Made by a program: the position numbers and the translations under genes. A stretch of DNA of 64,000 bases from Profundibacter amoris (GTDB lineage: Bacteria > Pseudomonadota > Alphaproteobacteria > Rhodobacterales > Rhodobacteraceae). A model generated the notes under the pieces. The model worked only from the letters and a program-made list of their open reading frames with translations. It was not told the origin of the DNA and did not search any database. Of the stretch, positions 1 to 8,958 are shown one piece after another; the stretch's first letter is position 1, and every line of letters starts with the position of its first letter. Location of the stretch: assembly GCF_003544895.1 (NCBI RefSeq), contig NZ_CP032125.1, positions 2,370,001 to 2,434,000 of the forward strand, written 5' to 3'.

Positions 1-104
1 GCACCATTTTGCCGAAGCTGTACCACGCCCCAGATCAATACCCCCACGGCGAGCAAGCTGAACATTCCGGTGGCAAACACGATGCCTGTATCTGCAAGTT
101 TCAT
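1..104 (-). CDS. Partial small membrane protein, N-terminus only
   Basis: The window opens inside a minus-strand gene whose ATG lies at 102-104. It is preceded by a good ribosome binding site (GAAGGA, about 6 nt upstream on the minus strand). The visible 34 residues begin MKLADTGIVFATGMF and form one hydrophobic segment ending in a polar VQLRQNG stretch, so it is probably an inner-membrane protein with a short periplasmic N-terminus. Nothing visible identifies the family. It lies downstream of the MATE gene in the same direction with a 31-bp gap, so it could be co-transcribed with it. Confidence 0.55.
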   Translation of the reverse strand, partial: MKLADTGIVFATGMFSLLAVGVLIWGVVQLRQNG

Positions 105-135
105 TGCAATCCTTCTTTTTAATACCGATTTTGAT

Positions 136-1482
136 CTAAATCCGAACGCCCGACGTCCAGAAGCGATACATCATCAATGCCCCCGCCACCCCAAGGCCAA
201 CCACCAGCCCCAGCCAGACGCCAACCGCGCCCATGCCAAGGATAAAGCCGAACAGATAACTGGCGCTTAACCCCAGCGGCCAATAGGCAATCGCGGCAAT
301 CACCATCGGCACGCGGGTGTCATGCACCCCGCGCAACAGACCCAGCGCCACCACCTGTGCACTGTCGGCAAACTGGAATAGGGCGGCCACCGCCATCAGG
401 CTAACCCCGATGCCGATAATCGCCGCCCGCTCGGGATCATCTGGCGCCAGAAACGCCCCGACCAGCGGTTCGGGCACCGTCAGGAAGGTTGCAATCACAG
501 CGATCGTCACCACCCCCGACATCCCCATCACCACCAGCGCCCCGCGCTTCAGGTTCACGGCATCCTTGCGGCCAAAGGCCTGCCCCGCCCGCACCGTGGC
601 GGCGTTGGAGAACCCGACCTGTATCATAAACGTCATCGCCGTAAGTTGCAGCGCGATCCCGTGCGCGGCCAGCGGCATCGTTCCGACCCAGCCCACCATC
701 ACCGCCGAGGCCGTGAACAGCCCGCTCTCGGCCAAATTTGTCAACCCGATCGGCCAGCCCATGCGGTAAACCGCGCCAAAGGCCTCGCGATCCGGCCGCC
801 AGAACCGCGAGAACAGCGCGTGTTCCGGCAGTTTGCGCATGATGTAAATGGCCAGCGCCACAAACGACAGGCTGTGTAACAGTAACGATGCAATCGCCGC
901 GCCGCGCGCGCCCAGTTCCGGCGCGCCCCAGTTGCCGAAAATCAGCGCGTAGTTCAGCAGCGCATTCAAACCAACGGCAATCAGGGTGATCCACAACACA
1001 ATCGCCGCTCGCTCAAGTCCGGCCAGATAGTTCTTCAACACCATCACCATCAGCGCGGGCAAAGTGCCCCAGCACAATATCCGCAGATAATCCTGCGCGA
1101 TCCAGGCGATTTCCGGTTCCTGCCCCATCCATTGCAGCACCGTGCCGGACCACCACATCGGCGGTAACACGACCACCCCGTAGATCAGCGAAACCCACAT
1201 CCCCATCCGCGTCACCCGCCGCACCTCGCGCCCCTGCCCGCTGGCCTCAAAGCTGGCCACCATCGGTGACACCGCAAAGGCAAAACCAGACCCCATGATG
1301 AACAGCAAGAACCAGAACGACCCCGCCAGCGTCACCGCGGCCAACGCCTGCACATCATACCAGCCCAGCATCAAAGTGTCGGTCATGGTGATGGCAAACT
1401 GCGCCAAATGGCTGCCGATCAACGGCAGACCCAGCAAAAGCGTGGCGCGGGCATGCGCGCGGTATGTCATTTCTGCTGCCAT
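136..1482 (-). CDS. MATE family efflux transporter
   Basis: A 448-residue polytopic inner-membrane protein with about 12 hydrophobic helices in two homologous halves, the normal size and layout for NorM/DinF-type MATE pumps, which expel cationic drugs or metabolites in exchange for Na+ or H+. Visible hallmarks are the N-terminal LGLPLIGSHLAQFAITMTDT segment (first helix, with the MATE-type 'TDTLMLG' turn) and the repeat-half entry 'MGWPIGLTNLAESGLFTASA'. A second in-frame ATG (codon 5, 1470) is an alternative start, since neither has a strong ribosome binding site. Substrate cannot be told from sequence. Confidence 0.9.
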   Translation of the reverse strand: MAAEMTYRAHARATLLLGLPLIGSHLAQFAITMTDTLMLGWYDVQALAAVTLAGSFWFLLFIMGSGFAFAVSPMVASFEASGQGREVRRVTRMGMWVSLIYGVVVLPPMWWSGTVLQWMGQEPEIAWIAQDYLRILCWGTLPALMVMVLKNYLAGLERAAIVLWITLIAVGLNALLNYALIFGNWGAPELGARGAAIASLLLHSLSFVALAIYIMRKLPEHALFSRFWRPDREAFGAVYRMGWPIGLTNLAESGLFTASAVMVGWVGTMPLAAHGIALQLTAMTFMIQVGFSNAATVRAGQAFGRKDAVNLKRGALVVMGMSGVVTIAVIATFLTVPEPLVGAFLAPDDPERAAIIGIGVSLMAVAALFQFADSAQVVALGLLRGVHDTRVPMVIAAIAYWPLGLSASYLFGFILGMGAVGVWLGLVVGLGVAGALMMYRFWTSGVRI

Positions 1483-1657
1483 AGAGCTGGCTTAGGGTAG
1501 AAATATAGCGGTGGCAAGCGGCTGTGTGGACGTCCACCGACCAGCTCTGTGCCCGAACTGGCGTGCGCTCATGCAGATTTCGAGGAAATGGGCCAGGCAA
1601 AACCTATAGGTCTACGCCCTAACCTTCTCCACGGTCCCAATCGAACCCTATTAGGGA

Positions 1658-2329
1658 TTATTCCGCCAGAACAGCCTTGATCTTGTTTTGCCCCGTAATC
1701 CTCGAGCCGTTTGGTAGCCCCAGGATTTGGAGATTGGGCAAACTTCGCAGAGCGGATAAATCCGAAACCCCTGTGCCGTTAAGATAGAGTGCCTCCAAAT
1801 TCGGAAGCCCCGCAAGTGCGGATATATCCGACACCGGTGTATCCTGCAATTGCAAAACCCGAAGGCTATGCAGATTGGCAAGCGGGGCTAGATCATTGAT
1901 ATCGGTATCAAATGCAGTCAGGCTTTCAAGCTTTGGTAAATTGCCCAGCGCTGATAAATTGGTAATGTTGTTCTCGGAGATATCAAGTTCGATCAAAGCC
2001 GTGAGGCCAGATAAAGGGGCCAAATCCAGCGCGGCACCGTCAAGGCGCATCTCGCCAAGGTCCAAATACGTTAACTTTGGCAGTGAACCTAGAGGGGATA
2101 AATCATGGACAGGATTGAAACCCATATCCAGGTATTCAAGCCTTGGAAACCCGCTCAAAAAATAGATGTCCTCGAATTGCCCGTAACTGATATTCAGGCG
2201 GCCCAGATCCGTTGGCAAACATACATCTTTTACCACCACACCATCGCAAGTCTGTGCCGTTGCAATGCCGGTGGCAAGCGCGCTCCCTAAAATGAGAGCA
2301 ACCAGGGCTTTTGACATTAACGTATTCAC
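1658..2329 (-). CDS. Exported leucine-rich-repeat protein (internalin-like repeats)
   Basis: A 223-residue protein with an N-terminal hydrophobic signal peptide (about residues 5-26, ending ...ATGIATAQ) followed by a Cys pair region (TCDGVVVKDVCLP) and about six 22-residue leucine-rich repeats of the 'L..L..L.L..N.I.DLSPL..L..L' type, as in bacterial internalin-like proteins. It is therefore a likely periplasmic or surface binding protein with no catalytic domain. The annotated start is GTG at 2327-2329, which overlaps the stop of the upstream methyltransferase (GTGA), suggesting translational coupling; ATG at 2317 is an alternative that keeps the signal peptide. Ligand unknown. Confidence 0.8.
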   Translation of the reverse strand: MNTLMSKALVALILGSALATGIATAQTCDGVVVKDVCLPTDLGRLNISYGQFEDIYFLSGFPRLEYLDMGFNPVHDLSPLGSLPKLTYLDLGEMRLDGAALDLAPLSGLTALIELDISENNITNLSALGNLPKLESLTAFDTDINDLAPLANLHSLRVLQLQDTPVSDISALAGLPNLEALYLNGTGVSDLSALRSLPNLQILGLPNGSRITGQNKIKAVLAE

Positions 2330-2946
2330 TTATCGACCAAACCCCCACCATATGCCGGCTTCCTGGCCACCAGATCTATCAGGGCAGAGTCACCCGAATG
2401 CCCCTCGCCCTCGTCCACATGGCGGCGATATGCGCGCAGTTCCAGAATCTCGAAATCGGCAAAGGCCTGCTGCAACATTTCTTCCGTATACATGTTTTCG
2501 GCCCGCGGCGGGCCACCGGTTCCCAGTTCAACCTGTTCGGGGGTATAGCCATGCAGCATCACCACCCCGCCGGGTTTGACGGCGCGTTTCATATCCTGAA
2601 ATATCCGGTCCCGTTGTTCAGGCCCCACAAACTGGATGAAAATGGCAACCACCAGATCAAAAGGCGTGGCATCCCAATCCCATTTGGCAATATCGGCCAC
2701 GTTGAAATCAACCGACGCCTTATGCGCCAACGCCAGCGCGCGGGCCTTTTCAACCGCGATGTGCGAGGCATCCATCGCCACCACATCCAGCCCCTTACCG
2801 GCCATATAGACCGAGTTACGCCCTTCGCCATCAGCCACCGCAAGAGCACGCGCGCCGGGTTTCAGCCAGACGTCATGCTCGCGCAAAAACTGCGCCGGTT
2901 CGGTGCCAAACAGGTAGCCCGGTTTTGAATAGCGTTCATTCCACAT
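2326..2946 (-). CDS. Class I SAM-dependent methyltransferase
   Basis: A 206-residue soluble methyltransferase of the TehB/thiopurine-like size class. The SAM-binding motif I appears as 'GARALAVADGEGRNSVYMA' (about residues 31-49), with the acidic residue of motif II in 'DVVAMDAS', motif III around 'DFNVADIAKWDW', and 'FDLVVAIFIQF' as motif IV. The substrate is not evident; relatives include tellurite/thiopurine methyltransferases and many uncharacterised small-molecule enzymes. It overlaps the LRR gene by 4 bp, so the two are probably translated together. A GC-rich hairpin lies just upstream of its start. Confidence 0.82.
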   Translation of the reverse strand: MWNERYSKPGYLFGTEPAQFLREHDVWLKPGARALAVADGEGRNSVYMAGKGLDVVAMDASHIAVEKARALALAHKASVDFNVADIAKWDWDATPFDLVVAIFIQFVGPEQRDRIFQDMKRAVKPGGVVMLHGYTPEQVELGTGGPPRAENMYTEEMLQQAFADFEILELRAYRRHVDEGEGHSGDSALIDLVARKPAYGGGLVDK

Positions 2947-2953
2947 AAAATAT

Positions 2954-2991
2954 CCCGCGCCTTTCCAATTCCAAGATAAGAACGGCGCGGG
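2954..2991 (-). terminator. Candidate terminator/attenuator hairpin between ppk2 and methyltransferase
   Basis: CCCGCGCC (2954-2961) pairs perfectly with GGCGCGGG (2984-2991), with a 22-nt loop. Read on the minus strand it follows the ppk2 stop codon and is followed by ATATTTTA, so it may terminate the ppk2 transcript. It ends only 7 nt before the methyltransferase ATG, so it could also attenuate that gene. The long loop and imperfect U-tract weaken the call. Confidence 0.4.
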
Positions 2992-3023
2992 GTTTTACCA
3001 GTGCTTAAAGCTTCAAAAAACGG

Positions 3024-3983
3024 TTACCCGCTTTTGCGCTGGTCAGGATGCAGGGAGGCCCCCAGAATATGATCGGCCCCGTGCACCACATGGCTGGCCC
3101 GTCCAACAATCAACGGATCGGGCTGGCCGACGATCTCGTAATCCTTGTCGGGATATTCGATTGTCGACAGGAAATGCTTCATCGTATTGATCCGCGCCCG
3201 TTTCTTGTCGTTTGATTTGATGATCGTCCAAGGCGCATCGGCGGTGTCGGTATAAAAGAACATCGCCTCTTTGGCTTCGGTGTAATCGTCCCATTTGGAA
3301 AGCGACGCCAGATCGACAGGCGACAGTTTCCAGCGTTTCAGAGGATCATCCTTGCGGCTGTCAAACCGGCGCTTTTGCTCGTCGCGTGTTACAGAAAACC
3401 AGTATTTATACAGCCGGATTCCCGATCGCACCATCATCCGTTCCATATCCGGCGTCTGGCGCATGAATTCCAGATATTCCGTCGGCGAACAAAATCCCAT
3501 GACCCGCTCGACTCCGGCGCGGTTGTACCAGGAGCGGTCATAGAACACCATTTCACCCGATGTCGGCAGTTGCTGGATATAGCGTTGATAGAACCACTGG
3601 CCACGCTCGGTATCTGTCGGCTTGTTCAGGGCCACCACGCGGGCCTCGCGCGGGTTCAGGTGTTCCATAAACCGTTTGATCGTGCCACCCTTGCCGGCCG
3701 CATCGCGGCCCTCGAACAACAGCACAAATTTCTGGCCGGTGTCATGCACCCATTTCTGCACCTTCAGCAATTCGGCCTGCAACTCGGCTTTGATGTGTTC
3801 GTATTCCCGTTTGCCCATCTTTTTTGTGTAGGGGTATTCACCGGTTTCAAAGGCCTGCCTGATCTTGTCTGGCGTCACCGTCGGAAAGGTCGACGGGGTT
3901 GCGTCGGCCTCTTTGGTGACGGGCTCTGCCGCAGTTGCGGGCTTGACCGATGAATTGGATTTAGTTCGGGTAGAGGCTGTCAT
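3024..3983 (-). CDS. ppk2: Polyphosphate kinase 2 family protein
   Basis: A 319-residue cytosolic kinase of the PPK2 family, which transfers phosphate between polyphosphate and nucleoside di- (or mono-) phosphates. The Walker A motif is 'FEGRDAAGKGGTIKRF', the lid/Walker B region 'FYDRSWYNRAGVERVMGFC', and the conserved 'REARVVALNKPTD' and 'WFYQRYIQQLP' blocks are present, typical of the one-domain class (polyP-dependent NDP phosphorylation). The first ~55 residues are a low-complexity Ser/Thr/Glu/Pro tail. I chose ATG at 3983 rather than upstream codons because AGGAG lies about 7 nt before it. The neighbours do not suggest a specific pathway. Confidence 0.92.
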   Translation of the reverse strand: MTASTRTKSNSSVKPATAAEPVTKEADATPSTFPTVTPDKIRQAFETGEYPYTKKMGKREYEHIKAELQAELLKVQKWVHDTGQKFVLLFEGRDAAGKGGTIKRFMEHLNPREARVVALNKPTDTERGQWFYQRYIQQLPTSGEMVFYDRSWYNRAGVERVMGFCSPTEYLEFMRQTPDMERMMVRSGIRLYKYWFSVTRDEQKRRFDSRKDDPLKRWKLSPVDLASLSKWDDYTEAKEAMFFYTDTADAPWTIIKSNDKKRARINTMKHFLSTIEYPDKDYEIVGQPDPLIVGRASHVVHGADHILGASLHPDQRKSG

Positions 3984-4108
3984 CGCGCGACTCCTGTTCT
4001 GGGGAATATAACCCGATAATACCTTAAAATGCTGGATTTGGCTTTGATATGAGTCAATAGGTTTTATGCCTGCCCAAAGCCGCAAAATGACCGGTTAATC
4101 TGTTGTTA

Positions 4109-4786
4109 TCACTGGTTCCCGGGATAATCGGACACCAGCAGATGCAGCGACTTTTCATCCTCCTGCACCTTGGTGAACCGCGGGATATCCTGCGCGAAAA
4201 CATTATCGCTTTGGTCATCGTTCACAGTCGACACCTCGCCCACCAGAACATCCGCACCCTCGCCCCAAAAGGCGTGCCAGACACCCGGCAATAGCGTCAC
4301 ACTCTCCCCCGGTTTCAGAGCCAGCCGCCCTCCCGCCTCAAACCGGCGTGTAATACCGTCAACCGGCACCGCAACCATCGCGTCCCTGTCGATTGCCCCG
4401 CTTTCGTCACTTGCGAACAGCTCCAGCACCAGTTTGCCGCCGCCACGGTTGATAATGTCCTCGGCTTTCAGATTGTGCCGGTGCATCGGGCTGATCTGTT
4501 GCTTGCGCGATATCATGATCTTTTCCGCATAGAGCATCCCGCGCCCCTGTTTCAGGTCCGCCAAATGCCCGTTGCGCACCGTGAACAGGAACAGGCCCAT
4601 ATCGGCAAAATTCCCCTGCCCGTAATCGGTGATGTCCCAGCCCATGCCGCGCGCCCGTATGTCAGCCGTTTCACCGGACAGCATCCGTTCGGGGGGGAAA
4701 TAGGCAAAGGGCGGCAAAAGGTAGCCGAACGAGCGGATAAACGCATCCGACTCGTGCAGTATCTGGTTTATTTCGGAACGCTTCAT
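4109..4786 (-). CDS. D-lyxose isomerase-like cupin sugar isomerase
   Basis: A 225-residue cupin protein resembling the D-lyxose ketol-isomerase family (D-lyxose/D-mannose to ketose, metal dependent). The likely metal-binding set is visible: 'SPMHRHNLKAEDIINRGGG' supplies two His and a Glu, and 'LLPGVWHAFWGEG' the later His. The N-terminal 'MKRSEINQILHESDAFI' and 'WDITDYGQGNF' are typical of the family. It is transcribed divergently from the rhamnose operon across 199 bp, so a role in mannose or lyxose supply to surface polysaccharide is possible, but this is inference from position only. Confidence 0.82.
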   Translation of the reverse strand: MKRSEINQILHESDAFIRSFGYLLPPFAYFPPERMLSGETADIRARGMGWDITDYGQGNFADMGLFLFTVRNGHLADLKQGRGMLYAEKIMISRKQQISPMHRHNLKAEDIINRGGGKLVLELFASDESGAIDRDAMVAVPVDGITRRFEAGGRLALKPGESVTLLPGVWHAFWGEGADVLVGEVSTVNDDQSDNVFAQDIPRFTKVQEDEKSLHLLVSDYPGNQ

Positions 4787-4985
4787 CTGATGTGCTTTCT
4801 GCTGTTCGGACCGGTCCCCGTCCTGCGTTTACCATAGGCATCCGCCCAAAGACGGGCAACCGCGATCAAACCTCCACATATCGTCATAAATTATTAGGAT
4901 TGCTGCCCTAACAATTGCCGCGAACAGCCAATTTGCGCACCGGCCCTGATTTTGAGGTAAACCATTGCAGACGAAAGATACACCG

Positions 4986-5555
4986 ATGCAGATCGAACAA
5001 ACCGCCCTTGAGGGGGTTTTAATCCTAACCCCGCGCCGGTTTGGCGACCATCGCGGGTTTTTCTCGGAATGCTGGAACTGCAAGGTCATGGCAGACCACG
5101 GCATCAACTATGATTTCGTGCAGGACAACCATTCGCTTTCGCGTCAGGCCGGAACGATCCGCGGTTTGCATTTTCAGGCGCCGCCCCATGCGCAGGCCAA
5201 ACTGGTGCGCTGTGGTCGGGGGGCGCTGTTTGACGTGGCCGTGGATATCCGGCGTGGCTCGCCGACATACGGCCAATGGGTCGGGGTGGAATTATCGGCA
5301 GACAACGGCCGCCAGTTGCTGATCCCCGCGGGGTTCCTGCACGGCTTTGCCACCCGTCTGCCCGATACCGAGGTTATTTACAAATGCACCGATTATTATG
5401 CCCCTACCGCCGATGGCGCCGTGCGCTTTGACGACCCCTATATCGGCGTTGAGTGGGGTATTGATCCGAAACAGGTCGTGCTGTCGGACAAGGACGCCGC
5501 CGCGCCGTGGCTGCGGGATTTTGAAACACCGTTTATATACGGGGGTGCAACATGA
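4986..5555 (+). CDS. rfbC: dTDP-4-dehydrorhamnose 3,5-epimerase
   Basis: A 189-residue cupin-fold epimerase that inverts C3 and C5 of dTDP-4-keto-6-deoxyglucose, the third step to dTDP-L-rhamnose. The family blocks '[12 protein letters not shown]', '[21 protein letters not shown]' (catalytic His in RGLHFQ), '[19 protein letters not shown]' and '[13 protein letters not shown]' are all present. ATG at 4986 matches the normal N-terminus (MQIEQT.L.GV). An upstream TTG at 4965 has a better GAGG ribosome binding site and would add 7 residues. First gene of rfbCBDA; its stop overlaps the rfbB start by 4 bp. Confidence 0.95.
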   Translation: MQIEQTALEGVLILTPRRFGDHRGFFSECWNCKVMADHGINYDFVQDNHSLSRQAGTIRGLHFQAPPHAQAKLVRCGRGALFDVAVDIRRGSPTYGQWVGVELSADNGRQLLIPAGFLHGFATRLPDTEVIYKCTDYYAPTADGAVRFDDPYIGVEWGIDPKQVVLSDKDAAAPWLRDFETPFIYGGAT

Positions 5556-6625
5556 AAATTCTAGTCACCGGCGGGGCCGGTTTCATCGGATCCGCAGTGG
5601 TGCGCCGCGCCATTGCCGACGGGCATCAGGTGGTCAATCTGGACGCGCTGACCTATGCCGCCTGTCTGGACAATGTCGCGGATGTCGCCGGCGATCCGGC
5701 CTATGTTTTCGAACATGCCGACATCCGCAACCGCGCGGCGCTGGACGGGATATTTTCCCGCCACCGGCCCGACGCGGTGATGCACCTTGCCGCCGAAAGC
5801 CATGTGGACCGCTCGATCGACGGGCCGGGTGCCTTTATCGAAACCAATGTGAATGGCACCTATAATATGCTGGAAGCGGCGCGAACCTATTGGCAGGCGC
5901 GGGGCAAACCGGCTGCTTTCCGGTTCCACCATATTTCCACGGACGAGGTTTACGGCTCCTTGGGCGCAGATGGCCTGTTCACCGAGGATACCCCCTACGC
6001 CCCCAACAGCCCCTATTCCGCCTCCAAGGCCGCCTCGGACCATCTGGTGCGGGCGTGGCATGAAACCTACGGCCTGCCGGTGGTGATAACCAACTGTTCC
6101 AACAACTACGGCCCCTACCATTTCCCCGAAAAGCTGGTGCCGGTTGTCATTCTTAGGGCCCTGTCCGACCTGCCGATCCCGATCTATGGCACCGGCGACA
6201 ATATCCGCGACTGGCTATATGTCGAGGATCACGCCGACGCCCTGCTGACCGTGTTGCAAGGCGGGCGAAACGGGCGCAGCTACAACATCGGTGGCGAAAA
6301 CGAGGTGACAAATCTGGGACTGGTGCAGAAACTATGTGCCATTCTGGATAGCAAACGGCCAGCAAAACATTCCTACGCCGATCTGGTCACCTTTGTTGCC
6401 GACCGCCCCGGCCATGACCTGCGCTATGCGATCGACCCGACCCGCATCCGCATGGAACTGGGCTGGCGCCCCTCGGTCACACTGGATCAGGGACTGGAAA
6501 AAACCGTGCAGTGGTATCTGGACAATGAACACTGGTGGCGCGCCCTGCAAAGCCGCGCGGGCGTAGGGGAACGTCTGGGAAAACAGCAAACCGCACCACA
6601 AATGAGGGGCGTTTCGGTTGGCTGA
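5552..6625 (+). CDS. rfbB: dTDP-glucose 4,6-dehydratase
   Basis: A 357-residue extended short-chain dehydrogenase (SDR) that converts dTDP-glucose to dTDP-4-keto-6-deoxyglucose. The NAD-binding motif GGAGFIGS sits at the N-terminus, followed by '[15 protein letters not shown]' and the catalytic 'STDEVYGS' and '[12 protein letters not shown]' (Tyr-xxx-Lys). '[17 protein letters not shown]' is an RfbB-specific signature. It overlaps rfbC by 4 bp (ATGA), while 73 bp separate it from rfbD, so the operon may have a second translation initiation region here. Confidence 0.96.
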   Translation: MKILVTGGAGFIGSAVVRRAIADGHQVVNLDALTYAACLDNVADVAGDPAYVFEHADIRNRAALDGIFSRHRPDAVMHLAAESHVDRSIDGPGAFIETNVNGTYNMLEAARTYWQARGKPAAFRFHHISTDEVYGSLGADGLFTEDTPYAPNSPYSASKAASDHLVRAWHETYGLPVVITNCSNNYGPYHFPEKLVPVVILRALSDLPIPIYGTGDNIRDWLYVEDHADALLTVLQGGRNGRSYNIGGENEVTNLGLVQKLCAILDSKRPAKHSYADLVTFVADRPGHDLRYAIDPTRIRMELGWRPSVTLDQGLEKTVQWYLDNEHWWRALQSRAGVGERLGKQQTAPQMRGVSVG

Positions 6626-6698
6626 TCACACTCGATTAACCCCCGTCTGCTAAGCATCGGAACGAACATATCCACAACGACACAGGATACACCGGCAC

Positions 6699-7562
6699 AT
6701 GCGCATATTGGTTTTCGGCAAAACCGGACAGGTGGCAACCGAACTGGCCCGACAGGCCGGTGTTGTTAATCTGGGCCGCGATCAGGCCGACCTGTCCGAT
6801 CCGGTGGCCTGCGCGGCGATCATCAGGGAAACCGATGCCGATGTGGTGATCAACGCCGCCGCCTACACCGCGGTGGACAAGGCCGAAGATGCAGAAGAAC
6901 TGGCCACCCTGATCAACGGAACAGCGCCTGCGGCAATGGCAAAAGCCGCCGCAAAACGCGGGTTGCCGTTCCTGCATATCTCGAGTGATTACGTTTTCGA
7001 CGGACAAGGCGCGTGCCCGTGGCAACCCGGTGATACCCCGACCCCTTTGGGGGCCTATGGCCGCAGCAAACTGGCTGGCGAGGATGGCGTACGCGCGGCG
7101 GGCGGGGCCTATGCCATTCTGCGCACCAGTTGGGTTTTCTCGGCGCACGGGGCGAACTTCGTCAAGACCATGCTGCGACTGGGCGAGGGGCACGACAGTC
7201 TGGATATTGTCGCCGACCAGATCGGCGGGCCGACACCGGCCGCCGAAATTGCCACGGTTTTGGCAACCATGGCAAAGGCATTCCACAACGGCGCGGGGCG
7301 ATCCGGCATTTACCACTACGGCGGCATCCCCGCCATCAGTTGGGCCGGTTTCGCCCGACAGATATTTGCCAGCAGCGGTATGAAGGTTGCGGTAAGGGAT
7401 ATCCCGACATCCGCCTACCCGACCCCCGCCAAACGGCCGCTGAATTCGCGCCTGAACGCAAGCACCCTTGCTGCCGATTACGGCATAGAGCCGCCCGACT
7501 GGAAGACGGGGTTGAACGAAGTATTGAAAGAACTGGGGCATTTGAAAAATGACAAAACGTAA
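6699..7562 (+). CDS. rfbD: dTDP-4-dehydrorhamnose reductase
   Basis: A 287-residue SDR that reduces dTDP-4-keto-L-rhamnose to dTDP-L-rhamnose. Visible motifs are the N-terminal 'MRILVFGKTGQVATEL' nucleotide-binding loop, 'VVINAAAYTAVDKAE', 'HISSDYVFDG' and the catalytic 'YGRSKLAGE' (Tyr-xxx-Lys). Length is normal. It overlaps rfbA by 14 bp, a strong sign of co-translation. Confidence 0.95.
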   Translation: MRILVFGKTGQVATELARQAGVVNLGRDQADLSDPVACAAIIRETDADVVINAAAYTAVDKAEDAEELATLINGTAPAAMAKAAAKRGLPFLHISSDYVFDGQGACPWQPGDTPTPLGAYGRSKLAGEDGVRAAGGAYAILRTSWVFSAHGANFVKTMLRLGEGHDSLDIVADQIGGPTPAAEIATVLATMAKAFHNGAGRSGIYHYGGIPAISWAGFARQIFASSGMKVAVRDIPTSAYPTPAKRPLNSRLNASTLAADYGIEPPDWKTGLNEVLKELGHLKNDKT

Positions 7563-8496
7563 AGGTATCATTCTGGCCGGCGGTTCCGGCACGCGGCTGT
7601 ATCCGATCACGATGGGGATCTCGAAACAACTGCTGCCAATCTATGACAAGCCGATGATCTATTACCCGCTGACCGCGCTGATGCTGGGGGATATTCGCGA
7701 AGTCGCGGTGATCACAACGGCCGCGGACCAGCCCCAGTTCCAGCGCCTGCTGGGGGATGGGTCGCAATGGGGCATGTCGCTAAGCTATATCGTGCAGCCA
7801 TCACCGGACGGGCTGGCGCAGGCCTATCTGCTGGCCGAGGATTTTCTGGCCGGCGCCCCTTCGGTCATGGTGCTGGGGGACAATATTTTCTTTGGCCACG
7901 GCCTGCCGGAAATGCTGGCCCGCGCGAACAGACGTAAAACCGGCGGAACGGTTTTCGGCTATCGTGTGGCCGATCCCGAGCGTTACGGGGTTGTCGATTT
8001 CGATGAAAGCGGCAATGCCGTTTCCATCGTTGAAAAACCCGATGTGCCGCCGTCAAACTATGCCGTGACCGGACTGTATTTCCTTGACGAAACCGCCCCT
8101 GAAAAAGCGCGCCGCATTACCCCCTCGGCACGGGGAGAGCTGGAAATCACCTCGCTGCTGGAAATCTATCTGGATCAGGGCACGCTGAGTGTCGAACGTA
8201 TGGGGCGCGGTTATGCCTGGCTGGATACCGGCACGCATGGCAGTTTGCTGGATGCCGGAAATTTCGTTCGCACGCTGGAACAACGACAGGGGTTGCAGGT
8301 TGGATCGCCCGATGAAATCGCCTTTGCCAAAGGCTGGATCAGTCGCAATGATCTGGCGGAACAGGCAGCACTCTTTGCCAAAAACGAATACGGCAACTAC
8401 CTGTCAGAACTGTATAATTTTGCCGCCCCGCAACCGGCATTGCAGGCCCATTGGCAAAAACTATACCCCGCCGCTGTGGATAATCTGGTAATATAG
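7549..8496 (+). CDS. rfbA: Glucose-1-phosphate thymidylyltransferase
   Basis: A 315-residue nucleotidyltransferase that makes dTDP-glucose from dTTP and glucose-1-phosphate, the first committed step to dTDP-L-rhamnose. The signature 'GIILAGGSGTRLYPIT' is at residues 6-21, with 'SKQLLPIYDKPMIYYPL', 'VMVLGDNIFFGHGL', 'VVDFDE' and 'AWLDTGTHGSLLDA' in order. The family is normally about 290 residues; the extra tail (about 20 residues, ending QKLYPAAVDNLVI) runs 36 bp into the 3' end of the convergent ferritin-like gene. Confidence 0.96.
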   Translation: MTKRKGIILAGGSGTRLYPITMGISKQLLPIYDKPMIYYPLTALMLGDIREVAVITTAADQPQFQRLLGDGSQWGMSLSYIVQPSPDGLAQAYLLAEDFLAGAPSVMVLGDNIFFGHGLPEMLARANRRKTGGTVFGYRVADPERYGVVDFDESGNAVSIVEKPDVPPSNYAVTGLYFLDETAPEKARRITPSARGELEITSLLEIYLDQGTLSVERMGRGYAWLDTGTHGSLLDAGNFVRTLEQRQGLQVGSPDEIAFAKGWISRNDLAEQAALFAKNEYGNYLSELYNFAAPQPALQAHWQKLYPAAVDNLVI

Positions 8497-8958
8497 CGCC
8501 TCAAGATCGTTCTTGTGCTTGATTTCCTCGTTCGCCATGAACTGGAACAGATCACGCACCGGCCCGGGCGGTGATTTTTCGGCCAACTCGCTATATTGCA
8601 CCATCGCAATGAATTCCCGCATCATTGCGTATTGCAGGATTTCCTGATCATCGGGGTTTTCGCCTAGCTCGGGCAGGTGGATACCGTCATAGAATTTACG
8701 GTCCACCGTCATGTTTTCAATCTCGGACTGAAGTGCGCCTTCTATGTCGCAACGCTTGGCCAGTTCCTGCAATTTGGCGATATGCGCTTCTTCCTCGCGG
8801 ATCAGCTCGTGCACGATATAGCGGATGTGCTTGCTGATTTTGGGCAGCAGATCGGTATAGAAATCATGCGCCACCTGCTCGAATTCGATCGCCAGATCAA
8901 TGAATTCCTGAAGGCTGGCGTGATGGTGCAGCTTGTCGAATTTCTCAATCCTTGGCAT
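8461..8958 (-). CDS. Ferritin-like (rubrerythrin-type) di-iron protein
   Basis: A 165-residue helical protein with the four-helix ferritin-like pattern of di-iron ligands: Glu in 'EFEQVAHDFY', ExxH in 'REEEAHIAKL', Glu in 'REFIAMVQY', and ExxH in 'NEEIKHKNDLE'. It lacks the C-terminal rubredoxin domain of classical rubrerythrin. Related proteins detoxify peroxide or O2 or handle iron. It is the last gene of the 13-gene Mbx/Mbs-like operon and overlaps the preceding oxidoreductase by 14 bp, so it probably protects or serves that complex (inference). Its 3' end overlaps the convergent rfbA by 36 bp. Confidence 0.82.
   Translation of the reverse strand: MPRIEKFDKLHHHASLQEFIDLAIEFEQVAHDFYTDLLPKISKHIRYIVHELIREEEAHIAKLQELAKRCDIEGALQSEIENMTVDRKFYDGIHLPELGENPDDQEILQYAMMREFIAMVQYSELAEKSPPGPVRDLFQFMANEEIKHKNDLEALYYQIIHSGGV

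Noticed and set aside
1483-1657. Possible small gene between MATE and LRR genes
   Set aside because: Short frames lack a ribosome binding site or family resemblance; treated as promoter region of the MATE gene.
4787-4985. Specific promoter elements for rfbC and the lyxose isomerase gene
   Set aside because: Several weak -35/-10-like hexamers fit; I could not choose among them. A short GCCC/GGGC repeat around 4851 is too weak to report.
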